The notes beneath the pieces are model-generated. The model had not been told where the DNA came from and searched no databases. It saw nothing but the letters and a program-made list of their open reading frames with translations. A DNA stretch of 64,000 nucleotides from Rhabdophis nuchalis. Its lineage: Eukaryota; Chordata; Lepidosauria; Squamata; Natricidae. Below, piece after piece: positions 23,690 to 34,549 of the stretch. The stretch spans positions 48,516,605 through 48,580,604 of the forward strand of contig CM077643.1 in the NCBI GenBank assembly GCA_039707465.1, in the 5' to 3' direction. The position numbers and the translations under genes are program-made. Each line of letters begins with the position of its first letter. Position 1 is the first letter of the stretch.

Positions 23690-24145
23690 ACAATACAATA
23701 CAATACAATAGCAGAGTTGGAAGGGACCTTGTAGGTCTTCTAGTCCAACCCCCTGCGTGGCCAGGAACCTTATACCATTTCAGACAAATGGCTATCTAAC
23801 ATCTTTTTAAAGACTTCCAGGGTTGGGGCATTCACAACTTCTGGAGGCAAGCTGTTCCAGAGGTTAATTGTTCTAACTGTCAGGAAATTTCTCCTTAGTT
23901 CTAAGTTGCTTCTCTCCTTGATTAGTTTCCACCCATTGCTTCTTGTCCTGCCCCCAGGTGCCTTGGAGAATAGTTTGACTCCCTCTTCTTTGTGGCACCC
24001 TCTGAGATATCGGAACACTGCTATCATGTCTCCCCTGGTCCTTCTCTTCATCAAACTAGACATACCCAGTTCCTGCAACCGTTCTTCATATGTTTTAGTC
24101 TCCAGTCCCCTAATCATCTTGGTTGCTCTTCTCTGCACTCTCTGC
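23690..24145 (-). mobile_element. CR1-clade LINE 3' end with AATAC tail
   Basis: A single 127-codon minus-strand frame (24153-23770) reads [60 protein letters not shown] and ends FKKMLDSHLSEMV. It is an uninterrupted CR1 C-terminus. The tail is four AATAC units at 23691-23710. This is the best-preserved copy of this stretch and shows two bases (AT) missing in the copy at 45660-46385. Confidence 0.87.
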
Positions 24146-24296
24146 ACAAACATAGATGAAAATCCAGTTCTTGAAGGACACTCTTGGGAAAGAGATCCAT
24201 GAACCTCTCAGCCCTGTGAGGGAGGCCAGTTCAAGGAACCGACTCATCAGAAAGGCTATAACTATACTTAAGCAAGTTAAATGATTATAACAGAAT

Positions 24297-24531
24297 TGTC
24301 AAGCGCAGGAAATCAGGAGCCAAGGCGGTTCAAATGAAAATAGGTTTATTGCGTGCTAACCCTTCCTTACAAGAATCTGGACTACTAACAATCAAAGGGA
24401 ATTGGAAACAGATAAGAGTCAATGGAATTCAAGGTGGGCTGGACTTTGATCTCCTGTGGGCATGAAAGGACTTGAGTCAGATGACTTGCTTGACACCCCC
24501 CACCCCCTCAGGCTTCTACATCCATCTTGCA
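24297..24531 (-). mobile_element. LTR-like sequence, same family as 16938-17160
   Basis: Begins TGTCAAGCGCAGG like the solo LTR in BovB and shares AATCAGGAG, GGTTTATTG and GGTGGGCTGGACTT. The far end is near CATCTTGCA. An internal GCTTGACA inverts the start. AATAAA falls on the minus strand (24345-24350). No clean target duplication is visible, so the right border is approximate. Confidence 0.5.
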
Positions 24532-24534
24532 ATT

Positions 24535-25985
24535 CTTTGTCTCCCTTTTATATTCTTACTGAGTGAAAGAAGAGGCAACTTCAACCTCTCCCTAAAACAG
24601 ATCTCGTCTCCTGGGGCCTAAGGAATGCTTCTGCCCTTATTTCTGTTTGAATATTCCCTTCAAGGCCATTGCGGTGGCTCCCCGCACCAACCCTGGTAAG
24701 AAATCTTGACTTCCTACTTGCAGCTTTGAGAATCTTGTAAGGAGCACAGCTGTAGGTTCTCTCTATGAAGCCACAGTTTCCCTTAGCTGTGGTTTGCTGC
24801 TAAAGGACAATGACCTGCAATGCACTGACCTTGAGATCATGATTTGCTGGGATGCTCATCAATATCTTACGCCAGAACTAAATGTAATCATTATATAATT
24901 AACTACAAACTGCTAAAAGTCAAGATATTTGCCAGGAGAAGCCCATTTATATTGCTAAGAACTTTGGCATTTATTGTTGAGAGACAGCAGGGCTGGGCAG
25001 ACGACCCTTTCAACTCCTTGTCTCTTTCAAGAGAGATGTTAATTTGAAGGAGGTTATCAGCAATGACAAGGGAGATAAAGGGAGCAAGCAGCAGCCCACA
25101 CAGGCATGATTAAGGATACAGTTATTGCAGCAACAGCTGGCAGGCGTGTTGTCTTCTTGACATTGGAAACTCCAAAGATCGTGGGTTCCATTGGGTTGTT
25201 TCTAGTGACTGTTGATTAACAGAGTGAATGGCAGTGCCCCTTGATTTGTTCCCCCATTTTGACTTGTTAAACATTTCTCTTCTTGGTCTGGATCAGAGGA
25301 AAAATGGGGCATTGTTTTCCTTTGGGGAATGTCATGGGGGCTAAATGAATGAAAGCAAAGAAGTATCTTATCTACTCCACTCTGAGTAGATAAATAAAAA
25401 GTTAAATAATCTTATGCTTGTAACATTGATGTCTTAAATGCAATTACACTGATGGAATTCTTATTTTATTTTCAACACTTTTTAATGTGAATAATTTCAA
25501 TCATATTGATAAACATTAGTTCATTGAAATCTGCATTGAAATAATATATTGTATTCAGAATGATAATATATTATAATAAAAGGTGGGGGAACAAAAAATT
25601 ACCATCCCATACATTCAGTGAGAAGTATTACCCTGCAGTGAGGTATGAATTGTGATCTGGTTCACACAATATCCTAAACAAATCTTATCTTGGCTTTGTG
25701 GCTGTTAAACCATGGTTCACTGTGGAAGATGCTGCTATGGTTTATTCAGCAAATCATGTTCAAAACAAGCCATGCAAAGTTTGATGGGTGAATCTGGCAT
25801 ACATTTCTTCATTCAAATAATTTCTCAGGAAGTGACATAAGCATGTCTTTTTCTCTGTCAGTTTTGACAGCCTCTTCCCTTTTTGATCTGGATGCCACAG
25901 TACTGGGCTCCGTTTTTGATGGCACTTCCTGGGACTGAGCTAATGTGCTATTTATTTAGTTATATAATTTGTGTCAAACATCACT
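24535..25985. other. 1.4 kb unannotated sequence
   Basis: No recognised repeat or supported exon. AT-rich, with ATATATTATAATAAAAGG near 25565. Confidence 0.35.
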
Positions 25986-25991
25986 TTATAT

Positions 25992-26282
25992 CTGTGGTGA
26001 AATTCAATTTTTTTCCCTACTGGTTCTGTGGGGGTGGCTTGTGGGGGGCTCATATGACTGGGTGGGCATGGCCAACTTTTAAAAAAAACCTTTTTTAGCG
26101 ATTTTTAAACTACTGGTTTTCCCGAAACTGGTAGTTAAAAAATGCTTTTAAAAAGTTCCCATAATCGCATGGCACAGCTGATTGTTGCACAGCTGTTTGT
26201 CAGAACTTTTAAAACACTTTTAAAGCATTTTTTTACTACCGATTCAGGCGAACTGGCCCAAACTGGTACCATTTCATCCCTG
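25992..26282 (+). mobile_element. hAT MITE, GGTGGGATTC family A/B hybrid, 291 bp
   Basis: An exact 8-bp duplication CTTTATAT lies at 25984-25991 and 26283-26290. The left end (TGGTGAAATTCA, then CTACTGGTTCTGTGGG) matches family A copies. The right end (GAACTGGCCCAAACTGGTAC, then CATTTCATCCCTG) matches the left end of the family B copy at 17927 in reverse. The middle contains two arms around TTTTTAAACTACTGG and AAAACACTTTTAAAGC. Confidence 0.88.
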
Positions 26283-26459
26283 CTTTATATATCATAGCTT
26301 TATTATTTTTACAAATAATTCAAGGCAGTGAGAACATATCCAATACACCTTCCTCCTATTTTCCCCACAAAAACAACCCTGTGAGGTAGACTGGTCTGAG
26401 AGAGTGTGGCCTGCACGTGACACATCCAGCCTGTGAGCCACCAGTTTGATGCCCCTGTG

Positions 26460-26592
26460 ATCTAATCCTTTCCCTTTTAAATGCTGCTATTTTATAAATC
26501 TAGGAAATGTGCCCCTGCCTTACGAAATGACCTTCCTTAAATTTGGCCATTCCCCACTCTTTTAACCTTCCCAAAAAGCATTTAAGACCTGG
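26460..26592 (+). mobile_element. Possible LINE coding-end fragment
   Basis: CTTACGAAATGACCTTCC followed by CATTTAAGACCTGGCTGG resembles the ..LPxxxx..F(R/K)xxLKTWL end of L2-type ORFs. Short and diverged. Confidence 0.3.
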
Positions 26593-26595
26593 CTG

Positions 26596-26687
<92 letters not shown>
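26596..26687. repeat. (GATA)23 microsatellite
   Basis: Ninety-two bases of perfect GATA. No GACA extension here, unlike 8585-8734. Confidence 0.95.
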
Positions 26688-26688
<1 letters not shown>

Positions 26689-26689
26689 G

Positions 26690-26876
26690 AGTGAAATTCA
26701 ATTTTTTTTACTACTGATTCTGTGGGCGTGGCTTGGTGGATGTGACAAGGGAAGGATACTGCAAAATCCCCATTCCCTCCCCACTCTGGGGCCAGCCAGA
26801 GGTGGTATTTGCAGGTTCTCTGAACTACTCAAAATTTCTCCTACTGGTTCTCCAGAACCTGCTGAATTTCACCCCT
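26690..26876 (+). mobile_element. hAT MITE, GGTGGGATTC family A, short copy
   Basis: Starts GAGTGAAATTCAATTTTTTT, contains GTGGGCGTGGCTTGGTGG and GGATACTGCAAAATCCCC, and ends CTGCTGAATTTCACCCCTA. The GATA tract abuts the left end so no target duplication can be read. It lacks the middle part found in other copies. Confidence 0.65.
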
Positions 26877-26884
26877 ATTGTAGA

Positions 26885-27505
26885 GATATAGACTTGAAGG
26901 CTACAGCTAGTTCAGAATGCGGCCGTGCGGGTGATTATGGGTGCCCCAAGGCAAGCCCACATAACACCTCTCCTGCGCGAGCTGCACTGGCTGCCTGTGG
27001 CCTTTCGAGTGCGCTTCAAGGTGTTGACGACCATCTTCAAATCGCTCCATGGCTCGGGGCCTAGCTATATACAAGACCACCTTCTGCCCCATACATCCCT
27101 TCGTCCGATCCGCTCCCACAGAGAGGGCCTTCTCAGGGTGCCGTCAGCCGGGCAATGCGGGTTGGCGACACCCAGGGGAAGGGCCTTCTCTGTGGCGGGC
27201 CCGGCCCTCTGGAACGACCTACCCCCCCGACCTTTGTACTACCTTGGACCTCCGCCTCTTCCGCCAACGCCTTAAGACGTACCTATTCCAACAAGACGGC
27301 CTAGTGTAGCCCCCCGTTTCTGACTATATTTATAAATTTTAATTTTTTAGGGTTTTAAAGGGTTTTTAGCACGGGTTTTAAGTTAATTTTATATGTTTTT
27401 AATAGTATATATTGTTTTGTAATGGTTTTTTAATAATGCCTGTGCGCCGCCCTGAGTCCTAACAAGGAGAAGGGTGGGGTATAAATTCGAAAAATAAAAA
27501 TAAAT
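26885..27505 (+). mobile_element. L2-clade LINE 3' end
   Basis: Frames at 26925-27275 and 27049-27309 read LLRELHWLPVAFRVRFKVL, LRPIRSHREGLLRVPSA and GPALWNDLPP, then LDLRLFRQRLKTYLFQQ after a frame change near 27220. The 3' UTR contains GCGCCGCCCTGAGTCCTAAC and ends in AAATAAAAATAAATA. It is a different, slightly more diverged subfamily than 2838-5460. Confidence 0.85.
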
Positions 27506-27507
27506 AT

Positions 27508-27592
27508 ATTGCTTTGTTTTGGGGTTGTGAGCTGCCCAGAGTTTGGTTCAAGAAGAGCAGCTATACAAATGTTTGAAATAAATACATATGTT
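27508..27592 (+). mobile_element. LINE 3' tail fragment
   Basis: GTTGTGAGCTGCCCAGAGTT, then GCAGCTATACAAATG and AATAAATAC. The same tail type occurs at 5515 and, reversed, at 9855. Confidence 0.5.
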
Positions 27593-27594
27593 GT

Positions 27595-28250
27595 GAAGTT
27601 ACAGCATTATTAAAAAGAAGAAGAAAAGAAGCACTGAGTTTGTCTGCCAAGAAAATGCAGGTTCTGATGCATCAAAAGTTTGTAATTTATTGGTGAAGAA
27701 AACATTCCATATAGCCAGAAAGACCTGGCTTTGGGATCTTGGCTTCATACATTCCTGGAGCAAGTTCTTATACAACTACTGGTTTTGCTAATCAGCAAAT
27801 AGTCCCAAATGGGCATACAATTCAACAATGGCAGAATAGGTCACTGGTTTTTTCATTGGTTTCTAGTCCAAATAAAAACTTTTAAGGCTCTTGTGCCCTT
27901 TTTGCCCATCAATGAGTTTTGTGCACCAATCAATTCTCTCTACTTATTTTGGCTCTCTTTCACTATTCCCCCAGCCGAAGGGCTGAGATTATTGATCAGT
28001 GGTTGACAGTTACCCCTGCAAATTCATGCATCCATGCTATAATCACAGCAAGGACACCATACCAATCAATTTCCTTCACTGCAGGGAAAAACAATTGAAG
28101 ATGAGATTTGAACATTAGTGACGGGTGGATCAAGGGCTCTTAGTTTTAAAGCCCAAGTGGAGTGGCCTAGGACACAGTCAACAATGGGCACAGAAAGAGC
28201 CACTATGTAGTTAATCAGAAAAGCAGATATCAGATTCTGGAAACCTACCC
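27595..28250. other. Unannotated sequence
   Basis: No recognised repeat or supported exon in this 650 bp. Confidence 0.35.
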
Positions 28251-28255
28251 CAAAT

Positions 28256-28640
28256 TAGAATAGAATAGAATAGAATAGAAGAGAATAGAAGAGAAGAGAA
28301 GAGTTGGAAGGGACCTTGGAGGTCTTCTAGTTCAACCCCCTGCTTAGGCAGGAAACCCTACACCACTTCAGAGAAATGGTTATCCAATCTCTTCTTTAAA
28401 ACTTCCAGTGTTATGGTATTCACAACTTCTGGAGGGAAGTGGTTCCACTGATTAATTGTTCTGTCAAGAAATTTCTCCTTACTTCTAAGTTGCTTCTCTC
28501 CTTGATTAGTTTCCATCCATTGTTTCTTACTTTACCCTCAAGTGCTTTGGAGAGTAGCTTGACTCCCTCTTCTTTGAGGCAACCCCTGAGATATTGGAAC
28601 ACTATCATGTCTGCCTTAATCCTTCTTATAATCAAGATAA
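28256..28640 (-). mobile_element. CR1-clade LINE 3' end with AATAG tail
   Basis: Minus strand encodes a decayed CR1 C-terminus, for example YLRGCLKEEGVKLLSKALEG and GWKLIKERSNLEVRRNFLT. It is followed by the AATAG/AAGAG tail at 28256-28301. The element ends abruptly at the left margin of the CpG island. Confidence 0.8.
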
Positions 28641-29090
28641 TATAACTGCTTTAGGTCCCAATAAGGAGGCGCGACAAACTAAATCCCAAATTGAAACTTT
28701 TCGATCGGACGTATAAAATCACGCACACTTGAGTCGAGTATACGTTCACTGAAAAACAAGCGCCGAGGACTCCGGCGAGACTTAAATTCAGAAAAGAAAC
28801 CTGTATTATACCGTTTGACCTCCTCAAAGTCAGCCCTTCCGATTAACCGCACTCAAATCACCTTTATCCACCACCAAAGGGAAGCAGGGAAAAAGCAACG
28901 ATTGGCCAAGGTGCATCTCTCTCCCGCCTCGCAGTCCGGTCGCTGATCCCAGACCTCCCCGCCCGGCTGAGTATATCGAGCGCGGCTTTTTGGTTCGAGG
29001 AACGTGAACATATCCGAGCTGGTGTGGTTCAGAGGGGGGGGGGGAAACCCCCCTGAAAAACCGGGAGAGAAAGTGGGGGCGCGCAGGGCT

Positions 29091-29107
29091 TTTTGGGAAA
29101 GGTAGTC
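29091..29107 (-). promoter_or_regulatory. ZNF143/THAP11-type promoter motif
   Basis: On the minus strand GACTACCTTTCCCAAAA resembles the ACTACAATTCCCAGAA element of housekeeping promoters. Core TTCCCA and ACTAC are kept; the spacer differs. Confidence 0.4.
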
Positions 29108-29146
29108 CTTGGCATACAGCTGCCTGTGGCCAAGAACTCGGTCCGG

Positions 29147-29164
29147 ACTCTATCTCCCAGAGGC
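29147..29164 (+). promoter_or_regulatory. Second ZNF143/THAP11-type motif
   Basis: ACTCTATCTCCCAGAGGC keeps the CTCCCAGA core of the same element in the opposite orientation, 40 bp downstream of the first. Confidence 0.45.
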
Positions 29165-29258
29165 GCGCTAGGCAGCGGGCCGGTAGGAGGCTTTCTCTGT
29201 ACGAGCCTCCCTTACGTAGTTCCAGATTCACATTGCATCCTATCAGGCCAAAAGGCGA

Positions 29259-29266
29259 TGATGTCA
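29259..29266 (+). promoter_or_regulatory. CRE-like site
   Basis: TGATGTCA, one base from the CREB/ATF consensus TGACGTCA, about 140 bp upstream of the candidate start codon. A position close to the start of transcription is typical for this element. Confidence 0.45.
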
Positions 29267-29402
29267 CCTGCGGGCTTGTGTGAGGCAGCGAGACCGGAGT
29301 TACTCCTGCTGGAGGCGGCGGAGGAAGCCAGCCTGCCTTAACTAGCACCCATTGTAAGCTGAGCGGGGAACTGGAGCGGGCGGCGGCGGCGACTCCAGAA
29401 GG

Positions 29403-29419
29403 ATGCACGGGGGCTTCAG
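29403..29419 (+). CDS. Candidate first coding exon, gene unknown
   Basis: ATG at 29403 follows AGAAGG (A at -3). It opens ATG CAC GGG GGC TTC AG, encoding MHGGF plus two bases of an S or R codon, and stops at the perfect donor CAG|GTAAGG with the exon ending at 29419. An in-frame TAA at 29355-29357 precedes it and no other in-frame ATG intervenes, so this is the natural start if the exon is coding. The 5' UTR presumably begins within 29260-29300, downstream of the CRE-like site. I do not recognise the protein from five residues. The following GC-rich DNA would be intron 1; no second exon was found on the + strand. The exon could instead be entirely untranslated. Confidence 0.5.
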
Positions 29420-32400
29420 GTAAGGCGGTGCTGCTCCCTCCCCCTCCCCCCCCCCCCCACTGCAAGCGGCAATCAACGCCCAAGCCGAGGCCCCGTTTTC
29501 AGATGGTGTCGGGCTTGGCTTAACGCGTTATGGAGGAACCTAAATTACCTTCCGGGGTGGGGGAAAGAAAAGAATAGGTGAAGCTTAAACGGCTTTCTCG
29601 TTCATCCCGGTGTCGGGAGAAGCGGCTTGAGGGACGCCCGAGCTTTTAAGATATTAAGCTGGGCTAATCGGGGAAGTGGTCTCGTCTGCAAACGAGGCAG
29701 GGTCTTCTTGGCTTTAAAGGGGGGTGGGGGTGGGCGGGCGGAAGAGGCAGAGAAACTTTAAAGGCGGTTTTCTTGCCAGCCAGAGGTAGAATCTGAACGG
29801 GAGAATTATGGGCGTCGCTGCGTGGATTGAGTTCGCTCCTTTCTGGAAATATCCGTGCGCCCCTTTTCGCCTTCCGGAATTGTGTGGCTCTCGCCCCCCC
29901 CCCCCCCAACAGATCTGCGCGAGAGGCCAGAAAACTGGGGGTTTCGGGTGTGTGTAACAAAAGGTGCAGATGTCTTTCCCCCCCGTTTCTTTCCGGCTGC
30001 AGCCTTCCTTTCTTCTGAATGGGGTCGGGCTGGATAACGCCGCGAATGAGATCGGCTTGAGGGGGGGGGGGAGACCAACAACAACCGGTCTGCCGCCTTA
30101 ATCATGACACCCCCCCTCTCCACAAACACACACTTTTTGTTGTTGTTTTGTTGCTGCTAACATCCCCCTGCCCTCCCCCCTCCCCCATTCAGCGGGTTTA
30201 AAGCCGCCGAGAGAGAGAGAGAGAGAGTTTTGATTCTGCCGGCTTATCGCGAAGGCATTTTGAACAAGCAGCCTAAATAGAGGAGGCGTGTAAAAATCTT
30301 AAGGTTGCCGCATCGAGACTTGGTGCGTGTTGGTGTGGACGGGGTGCCGGCTCGCCGCGTCCTCTTCATGGATTGGAGAGCTCTCTTAAAGCACCTTTTG
30401 CTTAACCCCCGTGAGCCTCTTCCCCGCTTTCTTTTGGTAACTGGATCCGCTACACGTGTGTAGAACGGAGTCCCCAAACGCCTCTCCGGGGGTTGCCTGC
30501 TCTCACCATTATACTGAAAGGGCTAAAGGCATGGAAACCACCCCGGCTTTTGAAATGCAAAATAAGGCGGAACCAACAGCACTTCGAATATATTTCAAAA
30601 AGAGACAGCGGTGCGTCCAGAGGGCTCTCGTAAAAATAATGGTTTGTTTAAAAAAAAAAAACTGTGACTCTTGATGGGGGATTTGTGGGGGCGGCGGCGG
30701 GGGGGGGGAGGTTCAATACATCTTCATCTAATAACCCTGCTTGAAGAAGACCTCTGCTTCTGTTTTCTTCAAGGGGGGAAAAAGACAAGGTAATCGGGTT
30801 TTTCCCCCTGTGGAAGATGCAAAAACTGCTGCTCCTTTTCCTGCCACCTGGTCTCCATCTTCCTCCCACCCAGCTCCTCCCTCTATTTAGGGGTCCCTTG
30901 CTGGCTTTTTCTTTGCAATGAGTGCGTTCGAGCGGCTTGGACCCTACAAGGGGGGAGCGTCTTCTTCGTTCCTCCGATTCATGAAAGGGGATCGGCTGGG
31001 CCAGTGGCTTGTGCTCCACAACCAGAGGATTCCCCAGTTAAGTAAGGAAGAAAATAACCGCTGTGCACATGCCTGTTTTCTATCTCGTGTGTGTGTGTGT
31101 GTGTGCCTCCTGGTTTGCAGCAGTAATAAAATCTCTTACCGATTGAGGATTTTTTGAAGGAGACTCTGTCTGCAACAGGAAAGAGAGGAGAGGGGCGGGG
31201 CATCAGAAATCGAGTTGCTATGGTTACCTATGCTGTTGAAGCATTGCTGCTTTTTCCTAGATCTGGGTTTCCCGGCTCCCACTTTTCCCTGGAAACCGTG
31301 GAAGGGTGTGGCTGGCAGTGGTCTGTTTTTCAGCCTCTGGAAAAATGGGATGCAGGTGAAGGTGTGAATGGAGGAGGAGGAGCCCAGCCTTGTGATGTAA
31401 AGTAAGGACTGCTTTGAATCAAGATTGACTTCTGGTGACCCATGTTGGAACACCTCCTAGGTTAGCTTTATTTTATTGTATAATTGAGGACGGGGGAGCT
31501 GGCATATATTTTGCTTTCTTCCTGCTCTGGGGTCCAAGTCCGGAGTTTGAAGTGGGTGTTCACAGGAGGCGATTAGGTTAAAAAATAGGACGGTGTGAGT
31601 TTTGCCAAGGCGTAGCTCTGTTTGGGAAGCAGTGAAGAAAGAAAAGGCTGGCAATTCCTTAGTGGCAGGTGTGGGTGGGTTCCCCTGTTGCATTCATAGA
31701 AACGAAGAGGAAAATCTTTCCTCTTCAGGAGCGTAAGCAGGCATGAGATGCCTAAATCGCACACAGGGTGTTTCCCCAGCCGCCTCTTCCTTTCCTAATC
31801 CCACTCTATACTAACATAACGCCTGTTGCAAAATTACAGCAGGGTTTTTCTTTTTTTTAAAAAATATGCTGTGGCTTTATTCTTCCTGCACAAGAGCTGC
31901 GTGGGGTTTCCTGAAACTGGGGTGAAAGCTGGGAAGAAAAATGCAGAGATGATAACAAAAGGTGGTTTGCCATTTTGCAGCACCGCTTCGTGTGCTTTGA
32001 CATGTCCACATGCAGTGGTGGTTGTGTGGAAAGGGCATCAGGATGGATTAAGGCTGCAACACATGCATCTACCTTGTTGTGTGCCATGTTCTATATCAAT
32101 GACTAGAAAGTCCGTCTTTTATACTAAACAACGTTATTAAGAGAGTTTAGAGTTTACAAGGCATTAGATCTATCTCATGAATTGGATCTACCTTGCTTTG
32201 AATGGCAGCAATTTTTTTGTAATGATCTTCATTATACCCTATCTTTGCTACATCATTATTTCAATTTGTTGGCCATCAGATGACTAATGTGCATATCCTT
32301 GCTTTTGAGTTAACATGTAGCTATTTTACTTGGCCAAGGTGTTAGCCAAGGGTCAATGATACTATTTTAGATGTTGGTATTGATTAAAGTGTGTTTACAT

Positions 32401-34135
32401 TTTTTTCTAGCTCTTTTGGATCCAACAGCCCAGGGAATTATGTATTGACTATTTCCCATCTTTATGGGCAACTGAACACAGGGTTGGCAATTTTATCCTA
32501 TCATCAGCTCAGATTAGCTGGGAAATGAATTTAGCCTTCCAAATCCAGGTCACAACCTAGTTCAATACTATGCCAGCTTATATGGATTCTCACGTTAATT
32601 CTATGGTGTTAGTTTTTATTAATTTGATTGGGAACTTCAGTATTGGGCTTCAGGGATATAATGCACAACATTGGGTTTACTCCTTCAGAGGAACCCAATC
32701 CACCTTTCTCTGACTCTTGTTGATTACAGTCACACCAGGTTTAAACATTTATTGGAAATGTAAAGTCTCAATTTCTGAACTGTCTGCCATTAGCTTGGAT
32801 CTGTTACATAAAGGATCTCATCTAAAGATTTTGTAGAAAGTGACATTTTTCTCAGAAGCTAGAATAGCTCCATCCCTCCTAGTATTCCAGAAACTGAGAA
32901 ACTGTTCTCTTTAATCAAAGCTTTGGGCAGTGTTTCCTAGCTGGGGAATTCTGGGAGTTGAAAGCCACACATTTTAAAGTTATTGAGGGTGAAAAACACT
33001 GGTTTGGGGGTACAGAAATATTGGCTGTTATTTTACTCTTGTTGGTTTCATGCTTGTTATAGGTTTTAGGGGATCACATTTTACACTTGTATACTGATTT
33101 TATACTTGGGAAATGTTGATGATTTTAATGTGGTAGGATCTAGTGAAGTAGGTAGACCATAATAATACAAAATAAATGAATAAAATGTTTTTTTGTAAAA
33201 TAGTACATCACTCTTACTGAAAGCTATGCAGGTAAGAAATTCTGATTCCGTGAGGTAAATATATATAAATAAAGGAATGAGGGAATATTCCAAATCAGAT
33301 CTGCCTTTCAAAATTCTAATTTTGTTTCATATTCAGAGCAGAAAAGCTAGGAAGGGTGTAGTTCAGTCACAGACCCATCCTTGTAATTGCTTTTAATTTT
33401 TTTTCTAAACTGAAATATCTAATCCTGTAATTTTACAGGACTAGAGTGCACAGTGTCTAATTTGTACACATTGTCACTGAACTATTCTTATTGTTTACTT
33501 TGTAGTCTAAGGATTTGCACAAGATAAATGACAACAAATTTGTAAGACAGACTGCTGGGCTCTCTTGCAGACACTTCAAGTAGCTTATTGAGCAACATTT
33601 TCACTGGTTTCATACAACACGTTGTTGTAGACTAGGCTGAAATGTAATTGGATGGTTTGTGATTCATTGTGTCATAGGAAACCCATTCATTGTTTTGGCA
33701 TGTTGTGGGAATGGGCCATTACGTTAAACTGCAACATGGTGCTGCCCCAAATTGGTTATAAGATGGGCAGCTATATAAATGTTTTAAATAAATAACATTA
33801 TTTGAACATTAGTGTAACATTAGGTAAACATAGCAACTAACCTGGCCTTAAGACTGAATTGTAGTATGACCATGTATTTACAACCTAATTGTTTTTTCAC
33901 ACACCTCTTTCCCTAGGCAGAGCAAAGTATAACCATTCAATATTTTAGGGAGAGTGCTTATTAATGAGTTGGTAATGTATTATGTTCAGTATGCACAATG
34001 CCATAGTTTTACTGCCAAATACTGAAAATATTTTAAGCAGCTTTCTCTAATCTGCCACCTTTCAATTGTGCTGCATTTGCCCTTCTAATCAAGTGGGGAT
34101 AAAGGCTGGCTAGGAATTTTGGGCCTTGTGATTCC
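29420..34135 (+). other. Probable intron 1 of the CpG-island gene
   Basis: GC-rich for its first kilobase, then increasingly AT-rich. It contains a (GA)n run at 30208-30227 and a (GT)n at 31087-31105. There is a CPu-rich 5' portion with G runs, and few transposons: a palindromic hAT relic at 32922-33003 and a LINE-tail scrap at 33745-33790. Several GC-driven frames (for example 30918-31157 +) lack splice or domain support. Its right end is not defined. Confidence 0.35.
32922..33003. mobile_element. Relic of the palindromic hAT MITE family
   Basis: GGGCAGTGTTTCCTAGCTGG, GGAATTCTGGGAGTTGAAAG and AAAAACACTGG keep the ends and the AATTCTGGGAGTTGAA core of the family seen at 13034, 39371, 52696 and 61145. 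One arm is shortened. Confidence 0.5.
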
Positions 34136-34141
34136 AGTATA

Positions 34142-34544
34142 CAGTGGTACCTCGGTTCACGAACTTAATTCGTGAACTGACTGTTCGCGAACCTAATTGG
34201 TCGTGAACAGAGGCACAATTTCCCATAGGGTTCAATGTAAATCCAGTTAATCCGTTCTGACCTTGTTTTTAAAATGTCCGCGGCTCCGGTTCGTGAAGCG
34301 AAACTGAGTTCTTGAACCCTAGCATTTTTACGAACTTTTCTGTTCGTGAAGCGAGGCAGAGTTCGTGAAGCGAGGCGGAGTTCGTGAAGCGAGGCGGAGT
34401 TCGTGAAGCAGAGCATATTTTTACGAACTTTTCCGTTCGTGAACCGAAATGGTGTTCGTGAACCGGAGCACATTTTTTGGAAAATTTCTGTTCGTAAACC
34501 GAATTGGTCGTGAACAGAGGCAGTCGTGAACCGAGGTACCACTG
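34142..34544. mobile_element. mariner-type MITE, 403 bp, with internal 19-bp repeats
   Basis: Ends CAGTGGTACCTCGGTTCACG and CGTGAACCGAGGTACCACTG are a perfect 20-bp inverted repeat. TA flanks both sides (34140-34141 and 34545-34546). Inside, GTTCGTGAAGCGAGGCGGA-like units repeat in tandem at 34342, 34361 and 34380, with a partial one at 34399. TTCGTGAA words recur throughout. There is no transposase; the minus-strand frames here are chance products of the repeats. Confidence 0.92.
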
Positions 34545-34549
34545 TATCT

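Larger units (their letters stand above)
28655..30500. promoter_or_regulatory. CpG-island promoter region
   Basis: After tens of kilobases of AT-rich, CpG-poor DNA this block is GC-rich and full of CpG: GCGCGC at 29079 and 29163, GGCGGCGGCGGCG near 29381, and G and C runs near 29031, 29448, 29897 and 30061. CCAAT-type words occur at 28658 (+) and about 28902 (-). CpG density tails off by about 31 kb. It is recognisably free of transposons, as expected of a protected vertebrate promoter. The flanking elements on the left are a CR1 and an L2. Confidence 0.85.

Noticed and set aside
28830..29483. 217-codon minus-strand open frame across the CpG island
   Set aside because: Composition (G, P, S and L rich) follows directly from high GC and poly-C/G runs. 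No domain, and it overlaps the better-supported + strand exon and promoter motifs.
30918..31157. Possible exon MSAFERLGPYKGG on the + strand
   Set aside because: Starts with an ATG in GC-rich sequence but runs into a (GT)n, with no acceptor or recognisable domain.
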